The translations under genes were made by a program, and so were the position numbers. From Symbiodinium natans (lineage: Eukaryota; Sar; Dinophyceae; Suessiales; Symbiodiniaceae): 47,500 bases of DNA. The notes under the pieces are model-generated. The model was not told the origin of the DNA, did no database searches, and worked only from the letters and a program-made list of their open reading frames with translations. The stretch covers positions 420,001 to 467,500 of the forward strand of contig CAJNDS010002117.1 in NCBI GenBank assembly GCA_905221605.1. The letters run 5' to 3'. Shown in pieces: positions 34,690 through 44,807 of the stretch. The number at the start of each line of letters is the position of its first letter. Position 1 is the first letter of the stretch.

Positions 34690-36345
34690 CACACAGTGGA
34701 GTGCATAGGATTCATTTGGTTGTAATAGGAATCTTATTAAATGAAGAGGAAACCCTTTAAAATGAATGAGAACCCTTAATACTATTAAATTCAACGGAAA
34801 ACCACCCTTCTGTCCAGGGGGGCACCTAAAGTTTTGGGTGCTCACCCATACGCCAAGGGCATATTGATTGTCAGTGAAGTGTGCAGCTTGAGGGGAATGG
34901 CTCCTTGTGCCATTTGGTGGAGGTGGCCCCTAACGTGCTGCCGGTGCGTGATGTGCGTGAGTGTGGTGGACCCTAGAGTAACTAGATTGCCCTGTCTCCG
35001 TGCTTGCATCCCTTGCTTAGTATCCTGGCGAGGGATCGCCATGAGAAGAGCTTTGGATCGTTGATGCGGGCTGTCTTGCCAAGTGTTCTATCCAACCCTT
35101 GCCGGATTGAGCGTATCTTGCTCTTTCTGGTTTGGGGGGGCGGGCCCGTGGAGATCTGGGTGATGCAAACACGCATGGATGAGGGGCCCGCGGTTGGCCC
35201 TTTAAGCCTTCGCGCTGGAGGGGCTGCTGCGTTGTAACAAGGCCGAGCGCACCCTGGTCGACCACACACACACACACACATTCAACGGAAACCCTATTCA
35301 AATGACAGAACCGTATTTAGATAGGAATCATATATATTTGCAAGAGCCTTATTAAAAATAGGCAAACTATGAAAATTTATTGGAATCTTACAAACACAAA
35401 TTGGAATCCTCTACTTAAATCCATAGGAACCCTATTAAAATTCATCGGAACTGTATAAAAAACAACAGGAAGCTATTAACATGAATAGGAACCCTATTAA
35501 AGTTAATGAGCACCCTATTATAATTGATAAGAATCCTAATAAACTGAAGAGGACCCCTACTAAAATTAATAGGAACCAATGGGACTCCTAAAAAAAATGT
35601 GAACCCTTAACTAATAGGAATCCTACTAAAATTAATATGAGCCTAAACCAATAGGAATCCTTTCAAATAAATGAGATACCTATCAAAATTAATACGAATC
35701 CGATGAACATGAGTAAGAGCTCTGAAACTGATGTGAATCTTATTGCAGTAGTAGGAGCTTTCTCAAAATGATTAATTAGTAGGAGCTTTATCAAAATAAT
35801 TAGGAACCATATGAAACTTTATTGGAATCCTATGAAAATAAGTAGGAACCTTTCGGAATCCTACCGAAATTTATCGGATGAGCTAATAGGAAGCCGATTA
35901 ACATGACTAGGAACCCTTAACAAATCAAAAGAACGCGGTGAAGATTAATAGGAACTAACAGGACTCCTATGAAAAATAAGATTCGCAACAACAAGAATTA
36001 ATAGGAACCCTACTAAATGAATATGAGCCTAAACCAATAGGAATTCCTTTCAAACGAGTTCCTTTCAAACGAATGAGACCTCTATTAACATTAATACGAA
36101 TGCCATTAACATGAATAAGAACCCTAAAATTGATAGGAATCTTATTACGTTAGTAGGAGCCTTATTAGAAAAATAAGGAACCCTATGAAACTTTATTGGA
36201 ATCCTATGAAAATAAATAGGAATCCTCTATTGAATTCATAGGAATGCTATCAAAAAAATTCGGAACCGATAAACGTAAATAGGAGACCTATTAAAATGAA
36301 TAGGAACCCTTAACGAATTGAAAAGAACCGGTTATAGTTCATAGG
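34690..36345. repeat. Degenerate AT-rich satellite (ATAGGAACCCTATTAAAAT)
   Basis: Outside the insertion at 34801-35279, the stretch is made of dozens of diverged copies of a unit near AATAGGAACCCTATTAAAAT, about 20-35 bases apart. GGAAYCCTATTAA is the most constant part. Two longer blocks are near duplicates (for example GGAACCCTATGAAACTTTAT near 35805 and again near 36177), so higher-order copying has occurred. No gene is inside. Confidence 0.85.
34801..35279 (+). mobile_element. SINE-like insertion in the satellite, with CA tail and 12-bp flanking repeats
   Basis: The twelve bases ATTCAACGGAAA occur exactly at both ends (34789-34800 and 35280-35291), and both belong to the AT-rich satellite. 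The 479 bases between them are GC-richer, lack satellite units and end in about ten CA units. Insert, tail and flanking repeat together look like a retroposed element with a target-site duplication. No A-box/B-box promoter could be recognised at the head and no reverse transcriptase is inside. Short frames within it are not supported. Confidence 0.55.
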
Positions 36346-36419
36346 AGTCCTGTTACATGAGGAATCTGTGTAAAATCCCTAAACCCTAAACACTAAACCG
36401 TGTAAAACCCCTGAAAAAA

Positions 36420-37560
36420 TCTTACCAAAACTCCAGTTTCCAAATTTCCAAAAACTCAAAAAACACACCCCAAGGTTTGGATTTTTGGAAACTCGAGCGG
36501 GAGCCTCCCGCTCGAGTTTCCGAAACTCCAAAAATCCAAAAACCCCAACCCAAGTTTCGGATTTTTGGAAACTCGAGCGGGAGCCTCAAAATTGCAGAAT
36601 CGCGCTCCCGCTCGAGTTTCCGAAATTCCAAAAATCCAAAAAAGCCACCCCAAGGTTTGGATTTTTGGAAACTCGAGCGGGAGCCTCAAAATCCAAGAAT
36701 CGCGCTCCCGCTCGAGTTTCCGAAATTCCAAAAATCCAAAAAAATCCACCCCAAGGTTTGGATTTTTGGAAACTCGAGCGGGAGACCCGCAATCCAAATT
36801 CTCCGAGTTTCCAATCTTCCAAAAATCTAAAAGAGCTCTCGGTTTTTTAACATCCTATATATACATATATATATAGATTTCTCATGAGTGTAGAACCCCA
36901 GAACAAATCTTTCCAAAACCCCAGTTTCCAAAATTCCAAAAAACCCAACCCAAGTTTCGGATTTTTGGAAACTCGAGCGGGAGCCTCAAAATCCAAAAAT
37001 CGAGCTCCCGCTCGAGTTTCCAAAATTCCAAAAAACCCAGCCCAAGGTTTGGATTTTTGGAAACTCGAGCGGGAGCCTCAAAATCCAAAAATCCAAAATT
37101 CCTCGAGTTTCCAAAAATCCAAAAAACCCACCCAAAGGTTTGGATTTTTGGAAACTCGAGCGGGAGCCTCAACATCCAAAAACCCAAAATTCCTCGAGTT
37201 TCCAAAAATCCAAAAAATCCAAAAAACCCACCCCAAGGTTTGGATTTTTGGAAACTCGAGCGGGAGCACGAATTTTGGATTTTGAGGCTCCCGCTCGAGT
37301 TTCCAAAAATCCGAAACTTGGGTTGGAGTTTTTGGATTTTTGGAAACTCGAGGAATTTTAGAGTTTTGGATTTTGAGGCTCCCGCTCGAGTTTCCAAACA
37401 TCCGAAACTTGGGTTGGAGTTTTTGGAATTTCGGATTTTTGGAAACTCGAGGAATTTTGGGTTTTTGGATTTTGAGGCTCCCGCTCGAGTTTCCAAAAAT
37501 CCGAAACTTGGGTTGGGATTTTTGGATTTTTGGATTTTTGGAAACTCGAGGAATTTTGGA
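36420..37560. repeat. Array of ~100-bp units, each an inverted repeat around CTCGAG; direction switches at about 37270
   Basis: Each unit carries CTCCCGCTCGAGTTTCC near one end and its complement GGAAACTCGAGCGGGAG near the other, with AATCCAAAAA and CCCAAGTTTGG in between. Neighbouring starts at 36603 and 36703 give a 100-base period. From about 36500 to 37265 the loop reads CAACCCAAG or CACCCCAAG; after about 37270 the loop reads the complement (CTTGGGTTGG). The whole block is therefore also a large inverted repeat. Long frames such as METRAGASKS come from the repeat. Confidence 0.9.
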
Positions 37561-37564
37561 GTGT

Positions 37565-37725
37565 TGGTCCCCCCCCTTCCCCCCCTTCCTGGACAGAGGG
37601 CATATATGGTTCAGCGTCGAGCGTCCTGGGCCTCCCCCCCCCCCCATATGGTTCAGCGTCGAGCGTCCTGGGCCTCCCCCCCCCCCCAATGGTATCCCCC
37701 CCCCCCCCCCAAGTCTACTCTACGG
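37565..37725. repeat. C-run rich segment with a 42-bp tandem duplication
   Basis: Two copies of ATATGGTTCAGCGTCGAGCG plus GTCCTGGGCCT and an 11-base C-run (about 37603-37644 and 37645-37687) are flanked by further C-runs of 7 to 15 bases. Confidence 0.85.
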
Positions 37726-38018
37726 TCCCTAAACCCTAAACCCTAAACCCTAAACCCTAAAACCTAAACCCTAACCCTAAACCCTAAACCTTAAGTCTTA
37801 AACCTTAAACCCTCAACCCTAAAACCCTGAACCCTAAACCCTAAGCCTAAAACCAACCCCCAACCACACCACAGGGGGGGGGGGGGGATTCATCTTAGTA
37901 CCCCATCCGCGGGCAAGACCCTAAACCCTAAACCCTAAACCCTAAAACCCTAAAACCCTAAAACCCTAAAACCCTAAAACCCTAAAACCCTAAAACCCTA
38001 AAACCCTAAACCCTAAAC
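37726..38018. repeat. Interstitial telomere-like block, CCCTAAA mixed with CCCTAAAA
   Basis: Seven-base CCCTAAA units dominate 37726-37860. From 37920 to 38018 about eight units are the eight-base variant CCCTAAAA. The two parts are separated by an ACCCCCAACCACACC segment with a 14-base G-run (37874-37887). All units have the C-rich strand on the plus strand. Confidence 0.95.
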
Positions 38019-38640
38019 TAAGTGAGGGGTCGCTTCCGTCGAGCGACAGACCCCGAACGCTCGGCCGAGGGCCTTACAGCCCGAGCGCCCAAGCGAAAAG
38101 AGAAACGGAAAGGTGAGGGTTAAGCCTCACCGTCTGTCCTGGACAGGCCAACGGACATCGGCCTTCTTTACGACAACGTCAGTACTCGGCTAAGGGATGG
38201 CCGGCACCCAGACCACCTTTAGCGTAGCTGAAGTATAACCCCAAATCGTAACCCTTTGCCTCTGGAGGTCGGTTCAGGGGCCCCAAACCCCCCAGGCCAA
38301 GGGGTCAAGGCCTTCCGGCCAAGGGCCCCCCAGGCCAAGCGCTTCCCTAGCCACCTAGCAAGGGGCCCCCCGACCAAGAAGGGTTTTTTTGGCCGGGCAA
38401 GGGCGGTCAGGGCCCCCCAATCACCCCTGTCAAGGGCCCCCCACACCAACCCCAGGAAGCCCCCCAAGAGGCACCAAAAGGCTTCAAAAGCTTCAAAAGG
38501 CCCACTAAAGGAAGGGGGACCACAAGATTTGTCCGTGCCCGCAATGAAAAATTCGATTTTTTAATATTGAAAACGATGGTTTTAGGCACCCCTGCCCGCA
38601 ATGAAAAATGTTCTTTTTTAGTACTGAAATCGATGGCTCC
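38019..38640. repeat. GC-rich segment with GGCCCCCC-type short repeats
   Basis: CAAGGGCCCCCC-like units recur at 38277-38440. Two copies of CCCGCAATGAAAAAT followed by a T-rich stretch lie at 38538 and 38593, with a third at 39129. No ribosomal RNA or tRNA sequence is recognised here. Confidence 0.6.
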
Positions 38641-38647
38641 CCCCAAA

Positions 38648-39320
38648 TCAGCAAGGACCTCTACGAGCCCTGACGTGCCGAAGGCCCGAAAAGGACCGAG
38701 GCTACCCCGAACCCCAACCTAAACCCTAACACCGCAAAACCCTACGACGGCCTTCAAGTAAATAAGGGCCTCTACGGGCCCTAACGCGCCGAAGGCCCGA
38801 AAAGGGCCGAGGCTACCCCGAACCCCGCTTAAACCCCAATACCACAAAACCCTGTGAAGGCCTTCAAGCAAATAAGGGCCTCTACGGGCCCTAACTTGCC
38901 GAAGGCCCGAAAAGGGCCGAGGCTACCCCGAACCCGAGCTTAAACCCTAGCGATTGAAATACCCATTGGCGAAAAACTCATTCATAGGTTCCCTGACCTT
39001 TAAATGAATAAATCCTCTGACACGCCGAAGGTCCGAACAAGGCCCCGAGAGACCCCAAGAGCCACCAAAATGCTTCAAAAGGCTTCAAAAGGCCCCCCTA
39101 AAAGAAGGGGGACCCAGGATGCCCGTACCCGCAATGAAAAATGCGATTTTTTGGTAGTGAAATCGCTAAATTGAGGCCCTTAAAGAAGGGGAATCCAGGA
39201 GCAGACACAAAGGGTTTCCCTGACCTTCAAATAAATAAGGGCCTCTACGGGCCCTGACACGCCGAAGGCCCGAAAAGGGCCGAGGCTACCCCCAACCCTA
39301 GCTTAAACCCTAACAGCGCA
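38648..39320. repeat. ~115-bp GC-rich repeats (GCCTCTACGGGCCCTAAC)
   Basis: Copies start near 38650, 38765, 38878 and 39238. Each holds CTCTACGGGCCCTAAC or a close variant, then GCCGAAGGCCCGAAAAGG, GGCTACCCCGAACCC and a CTTAAACCCTAAC end. The end unit resembles a telomere repeat, so telomere-like sequence is part of the repeat itself. A divergent segment (38990-39230) interrupts the series. Confidence 0.85.
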
Positions 39321-39480
39321 ACTTTAAAAACATCAAAGCAAGCATCAGAGCACAAGAAAGTAAATTCCATAAACCCTAAACCCTAATAGAGTATAGTTTG
39401 GGTGGCCGGGGTGGGTTGACGGGCAACGCGAGCGCGCGGCCCGGGGTGTTTCACACCCGAGCGCGCGCCCTCCCCTGACA

Positions 39481-39622
39481 CACCCTAAACCCTAAACCCT
39501 AAACCCTAAAACCCTAAAACCAACCCCCAACCACACCACAGGGGGGGGGGGGGGGGGATGCCATTGGGGGGGGGGGGGGGGGGGGTAGGGGGGGGGGGGG
39601 GGGGGGGGCCCGCCGGGGGCCG
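39481..39622. repeat. Telomere-like units, copy of a 29-bp junction, then poly-G
   Basis: CCCTAAA units run into the same 29 bases seen at 37846-37874 (CCTAAAACCAACCCCCAACC...CACAG), again followed by a G-run. Here four long G-runs (17 to about 22 bases) occupy 39541-39608. Confidence 0.9.
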
Positions 39623-39623
39623 A

Positions 39624-39626
<3 letters not shown>

Positions 39627-39704
<78 letters not shown>

Positions 39705-39728
39705 TTATTTATTTATTTATTTATTTAT
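39627..39728. repeat. (AT)n and (TTTA)n microsatellites
   Basis: About 40 bases of pure AT repeat are followed by TATATGTA variants and then about seven TTTA units. Confidence 0.95.
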
Positions 39729-39729
39729 A

Positions 39730-40887
39730 CACACGAATTCTTTCATGTGGTTATGCTGCCTATTTTCTTATATGTTTCCATGATCTTACTATTGTGATTT
39801 TGTGCTATTTGAGTCTTCTCTCTCTCTCTCTCTGCATTTATTTTCATATTTGTTCGATTATTATATTTCTACATATTGTAATTGTTGTACGCTTTAATTG
39901 AATTTTATAGTAGTATGATTTATCTGATTATCTTGATGGGCAACTTCCGAGCAGCGGACCGAGAACAAGTCTTGGACCAAGTCGAGGCTCACCGCCCGCC
40001 TTGGATGGGCATTTTGAACGTGAGAGCAACGCCTAGCAGCAACAGAGCCATGTGAAATAGTACAACTTAACAAGATAACAAGATAGTATAGTAATACAAT
40101 AATAACATAGTAATGGTCAACAGATGATGCATTAATCACGTAATAATCTGATCAAAATGAAACAAGCATGTAGCAAGACAATGGTATAGTAATTAGTATA
40201 ATGCAAACAATGCGATAAGAATGATAACACAAGATTACAAAACCACTAATTCTAATCAAATGGCAATACTTAGGGGGTCTTTTCTTCAGGATGTCAGGAT
40301 CCCCCTCTGCAGGATTAGGGAAAGGATTCAGGGAGCAAAATTTAGGGAATAAGGTTTGGGGATCCCGCTCCTTAGGATTTCGCCTACGCGCAAAAGTAAC
40401 ATGCCGCAATGCTTTTGTGATAGGTTAGACAGAATGCTGTAGTGACTGCAGTGTAGTGTTGCAAGGCATGGACGGGTGTTGCTCTGAGAGGTTGGACGGA
40501 ATATTGTTGTGGAGTGTTCGGTGTTCATTGTGAGGGTGGTTTTGCTGTCACACAAGCGTAGACAACTAGGAAACGGTAGGTTTTGAGTCGGGGGGGGAGC
40601 AATAATACTCATAATGTGATAATGTAATTATATAATACACTACGACATAAGCGCACAAGAATAAAACAATATAGTTATATAAGCATATAATCATGCAACA
40701 AGGTAGTAGTATAATCGTACAATTGTGTAATGATAAAATAGTGTAAGAATGTGAGTCCATCATATAGTTAGACGTTCCATCATGCCATAGCACTGACGCT
40801 TCACTTTTGCTCTGCTCAATGCTGCTTCTGACTCTAGGGCGCCGGCTTCTGACCGTGTCTTGTCAAGAAAACCTCCAGGAGGTCGAC
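39730..40887. other. AT-rich stretch with no supported gene
   Basis: The only open frames are short and biased towards isoleucine and tyrosine. Two diverged copies of a segment near AGGTTRGACRGAATRYTGT occur around 40423 and 40489. Nothing else is seen. Confidence 0.55.
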
Positions 40888-41106
40888 CTAGCACCAAGTT
40901 TGTAGCTTGCGCCTTGGAGTTTGGTATAGGAGCAAGCCAGAAGCACGAGTCACCACAACTCTCACGTTGTCGATCCCCTCAGATTTTGCATGAAAGGAAC
41001 CGTGCCCGATCACACCCTGATCCACCTCGCGCAAGCGACGGACGGCATCCTCTTGCTTTCGACGGAGCTTCTTCTGCCTAGCTTCGCAGATCTTCGCAGC
41101 ACACAC
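40888..41106 (-). CDS. Exon-like frame, basic helical protein, unidentified
   Basis: About 72 codons end with TAG at 40888. The frame has a charged helix (ARQKKLRRKQEDAVRRLREV) followed by GVIGHGSFHAKSEG and VRVVVTRASGLLLYQ. Codon use looks like real coding sequence, while the plus-strand frame over the same bases does not. The acceptor on the 5' side could not be fixed, and the last residues might lie in an intron if the donor TTG|GT near 40894 is used. It may be the 3' end of the gene represented by the next exons to the right. Confidence 0.45.
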   Translation of the reverse strand: MCAAKICEARQKKLRRKQEDAVRRLREVDQGVIGHGSFHAKSEGIDNVRVVVTRASGLLLYQTPRRKLQTWC

Positions 41107-41410
41107 GAAAGGTGCCCAGAGCCAGCGGGACTTGATTCACTTGATACAAGCTACTGAGAACAGATTGGCTGGGTAGCTCGTGAGGTTTTTTTCTTGTTGC
41201 CTGGTGTCATTGTTTAGAGTTGCAGCCGTTGCAGCCCTTTCAAATTTTTTCTAGGGCGAGCGGGAACATCTTGACGTCCGCTCTTCACACCGTCCCTTCA
41301 AGACTTGTTCAGGATGTGTGGCCAAGTCATTGGCGGAGTTCACGGGCTTTCCACGGCCACATTTCTGCGCCCCGACGAGACAAGAAGATCAAGCACAGAA
41401 TAAGGTAAAC

Positions 41411-41574
41411 GCCAATGCCATAGGTAGATTCCGGTAGATGTAGCTTCTGGTTGCTCTCACACAACGCACGCGGCCCAAGCAACGTCGGATGCTTCCAGAT
41501 GAAAAGCTTCTCAACAGCTTGCCATGTTCTTTGATGAACGAGTTGCACGAGTTGCGTGAAGTTGCGTGGCACAG
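41411..41574 (-). CDS. Exon-like frame, unidentified
   Basis: The frame runs from about 41574 to a GT donor at 41411 (GGC|GT). It reads NFTQLVQLVHQRTWQAVEKL and then HPTLLGPRALCESNQKLHL, a convincing amphipathic, protein-like sequence. A possible following exon lies at about 41250-41352 (NSANDLATHPEQVLKGRCEE). A possible preceding exon lies at about 41655-41780. Their boundaries do not obey the AG|G rule cleanly, so the model stays partial. No family is recognised. Confidence 0.4.
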
Positions 41575-42794
41575 GACTGTAACCCTTCCCCCGCGGCCCC
41601 CTCCTCCCAGCCAGTGCCATGGCTCATGGGATTCCCCAGGTCTGAAAAATTTATGCGTACGGTGAGGCCAACTTTTCTGCAAGCAAAGGGGCGGGCTTGC
41701 ACCTGGCCCCAGAGCAGCCAGAAGTGTGCCCCTTGACGAACTCGCTTCTGTGTGACTGTGAGGCATACCTCAGACTTTTCATACTTGTGCGGGAGCGCGG
41801 CGAGGGGGGGGGTGGGGGAGCTTGGTCCATACGCACTTGCCCAAGGAGGAGATGCTGTTGCCTTGATTGTCAGCAGACTTGTGGCTCATCTGAGACCGGG
41901 AGGGGCGCGGGAGGGGGAGCTTAACTCACTGGCCCCACTACTCAGCAGTGGGCAAGATGAATTGGCACGAGCAGGGGCAAAGGGGGCAACATGAAATACC
42001 TCCTCTGGAAAAGCCGGTGGCACAAATTGAACCAAAGTAACCGTTCAGGGCAAAAATGGGGAACAGCTTTTACAAACAACCTTGTATGAGTCTTTTTGAT
42101 AAGCTCCTCTTTTTGCCTCTGCAAAGACTTGAAGCTGTTCCCGGGGCCACTGATTCCCCTATTAAGCTAGAACATACAAAGGATTACTCATTGTTTTCGT
42201 TTTGTTTGCTCTTGTGCTGTATTTCTAGAGATGTGTGCGTGCGAGCATGCGTGCGGGCTTGCGGGCGAGCGTGTCGCCTCATTTGTTGTGGTTGGTTTAT
42301 CGTTGTTTCCTCCTTGTTTATGGCTTTCTTTGTCGTTTTTGGTTTTCTTCGTTTGTTTGTCGTTGCACAAGCCCAGATGCGGGTACTTGTGGGTAACCAG
42401 TAGTAGGTAGTGGGGAGCAGTTGCGCGGCTCCCCTTCAATCATGGACGATCCCAAATTTTGCTGCAGACATTCCAACCAGCTTTGCACACATCTCTGCAG
42501 CGAACTACCAGGCGACAATCCCAAAACATGACAGCCTCTTGGTCAAAGTCTTTTTTGGCCTGGTGTCAGCGCCCTCAAGACCTCTCGAGTTCCAGGTGGT
42601 TTTCGACGTTGACTTGATGCCACTTCCAAACTCAAGAAGCGCTATGACAACTCCCACAACATCTTAAAAACCCGCGCCACGTCAGCAAAACAACAACATC
42701 TCCCGCGACCACAGCACCTCTTCAAAGCCATTCCACAGCTAGAAGACCTGGACAATCGAGCCTGCGTTTCACATGTTTTTTCGCGGCCTGATGC

Positions 42795-42848
42795 TGCAAA
42801 GGATTCAATCAGCTCGTTGTTCTCTTCACCCAAAAGCTCCGAGAGCAC
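42795..42848 (-). CDS. Small exon-like frame, unidentified
   Basis: After CACAAG|G at 42848 the frame reads VLSELLGEENNELIESF and reaches a GC donor (GCA|GC) near 42795. Both splice sites fit the local pattern. It is too short to identify. Confidence 0.35.
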
Positions 42849-43238
42849 CTTGTGGGGAGCGCTTGGGTGTTTACAGTATGCACGGCAAATGTAGACTGAA
42901 GGGGGGCCTTCCGGCCTTGAGGAGTGCGCGAGAGCTGAGCAAAAGCAGCAATCTCTGAACCCAAAGGGCATCCCGATGTACGACTTTGACGAACAGTCGG
43001 CATATCGGCATACAGTTGATCTGCTTCGATCTCTGGTTCCGGGTTTACTATGTTTTCATTAATGGACGAGCGAAATCTTAACTCCTACGCCACAGCTCTG
43101 CCACTATGCTTCCAACATAGAGCTTCAAGAGAATGTGTTTGCAATTGCGTCTAGAAAGTGCCACGTAATGGCACCTGCCGGTGCCTTCAGCGAACTCCCC
43201 CCTCCTGCCGCTTTTTGGCCGACTACTGTAGACAATTC

Positions 43239-43920
43239 CTAGCAAGCATCACCTCCTTGCAGAGCGCTATAGAATGCAGAAGAAATGCAAGTGCAGTGTT
43301 GCGCACACGAGACATGAAGCGTCTTCAGGGCCCGTGCGCCCATGTTGTCGAGCGTAGTCACGCCTTCATCATCCTGCGACAGTGTCCGGATGATCTGGAA
43401 GTCATCTACTGGAGCGATGCTATGTGGAAGTGTCAAGCAACCATTGGGATGGCACATGCTTCTCATGTCAGCAACTTTCTCGTCAGAGTTGCGCGGGCCA
43501 ACCTTCAAAGGCCTGCTGTGAAGGGGACATGCGCAGCAACATGTAGATCCTAACCCTGTGCTTGGACTCGAACTTAGGCTTGATAGTTGTCCTAAAGCCG
43601 CACGCATCTTCGACGAGTCCTCGTCGGCATCCCCACCTTCCTGCCAAAGACGGAGCACCGATCGAGCTGCATCTGGCTTTTGAGCACCTCTACATCCCTG
43701 AAGCAAGAATATTAAGAATATCTCGACTTCACAGGAGACCACCCCGTAAAGCACAGCTGCAAGCTGCACCCCTCGCGCAGCGTCAGCAACCTCCGCAGCT
43801 GCAATACACCCCCCTGGCCAGGCCTTCAGGGCCGTGATTGCACTGTCAAAGGCTGCTTTGCGACCGCCTAGGCAAAGGCTTCGCGTATCGGTCCGAGATC
43901 TCAGTTATAGCCTTCAGCTT
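43239..43920 (-). CDS. Long minus-strand open frame, probably coding, unidentified
   Basis: One minus-strand frame is open for about 225 codons. The alanine-rich helical part (KAAFDSAITALKAW, then VADAARGVQLAAVLYG) is followed by DAARSVLRLWQEGGDADEDS and DDFQIIRTLSQDDEG. Some pieces are also open in other frames with good acceptors, for example at 43690 (DVEVLKSQMQLDRC), so internal introns are likely and the true exons may switch frame. Another probable exon of the same strand at 43911-43868 (AITEISDRYAKPLP) overlaps its start. No family is recognised. Confidence 0.4.
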
Positions 43921-44095
43921 TGGATCGAGAGGGTGCCGACCACTAAGTGGGAAATGTCACCGATGCCCGAAGAAACGTTCAAGGAGCCCTACCAGCACCA
44001 GTTGCAGGCTCGTCTTCCTCGTCGTCCTCCTCCAAGGCCCGGGCTCTGGCATGCCTATCCCAGAACATGCTGTCATGCGTCGGGCCTACATTCGC

Positions 44096-44211
44096 TCAGC
44101 TTGCGGCGGTCTAATCTGGCAAGCTGCTCCGAACGTATTCAGATACGGTCAGCCCGTCGTCAGATGATCCTCCCCCTCCATCGGCTCATTCTCTGGCGAG
44201 GACCCGCAAAC
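44096..44211 (-). CDS. Two small acidic exon-like frames
   Basis: After ACCGAG|G at 44211 the frame reads SSPENEPMEGED (donor near 44154). Below it, between about 44062 and 44017 and after GGATAG|G, lies RALEEDDEEDEPATG. The shared acidic character suggests one disordered acidic segment split by an intron. The donor of the first exon is uncertain (GA or GC), and the second piece extends left of the coordinates given. Confidence 0.3.
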
Positions 44212-44807
44212 CTCGGTTAACATAAGAGTCTTGCTAAACAACGAGTCCCGCTTTCAGATATGGTCCTGTGTCGTCCTTCCTGCTTGACGGAGCCATTCTG
44301 CAAGGCAATCATGGGCGCCAAAACTCTCCAAGAACCTGTTTCTAATAGCACAAATACTGTTTCTAGTAGTGCGAGACCAGAAATGCCACCGTGATAGCAG
44401 CAGGGGACCATCACCATATTATCCCAGATTAAACTGAGCCACTTCTTGCTCCAACATATTCAGGCAAGTCAGCAAATTATCATGCAGCCTCCGGCTCACT
44501 AGGTTCGAGTTTTGCCGAACGACGCCTTATGCCCTAAGCTAGCTGCATAGCCGTAAGAGTCCTCAAATGTGCTCAGCAACAGCAGTTAGCAAGAACAATG
44601 TGTGTGGAAGATCCTGGCTAGCATATTCTCTCAGCTCCAAGCAGAACCACACAAGCTGGTGAGCGTGTCATCCTGGAAGTGGGCTTCACTTCTGTGGGGG
44701 GGGCCCTTCACAAAATACACAATAAGCTTCTGCATATGGAGTCTTCTTGCTAGCAAAGAGTGTGAAGCCGTGCATTTGGTGAGGATTTCGCTCTCTGTGC
44801 TTTCGGT

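Noticed and set aside
34895-34915. Relict dinoflagellate spliced leader on the minus strand (AGCCATTCCCCTCAAG versus AGCCATTTTGGCTCAAG)
   Set aside because: Only the ends match and a base is missing in the middle. The orientation is also opposite to the CA tail of the element it lies in.
36420-37560. CRISPR-like array
   Set aside because: Units are continuous palindromes with no unique spacers, and the window is clearly eukaryotic nuclear DNA.
36422-37746. Several frames of 100-230 codons with repeating METRAGASKS/LEFPKIQ-like sequence on both strands
   Set aside because: The repeats explain them, since the same words occur on both strands because each unit is an inverted repeat. No splice or start evidence exists.
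38019-39320. Ribosomal RNA or spacer DNA
   Set aside because: The GC-rich repeats look spacer-like, but no conserved 18S, 5.8S, 28S or 5S segment is recognisable.
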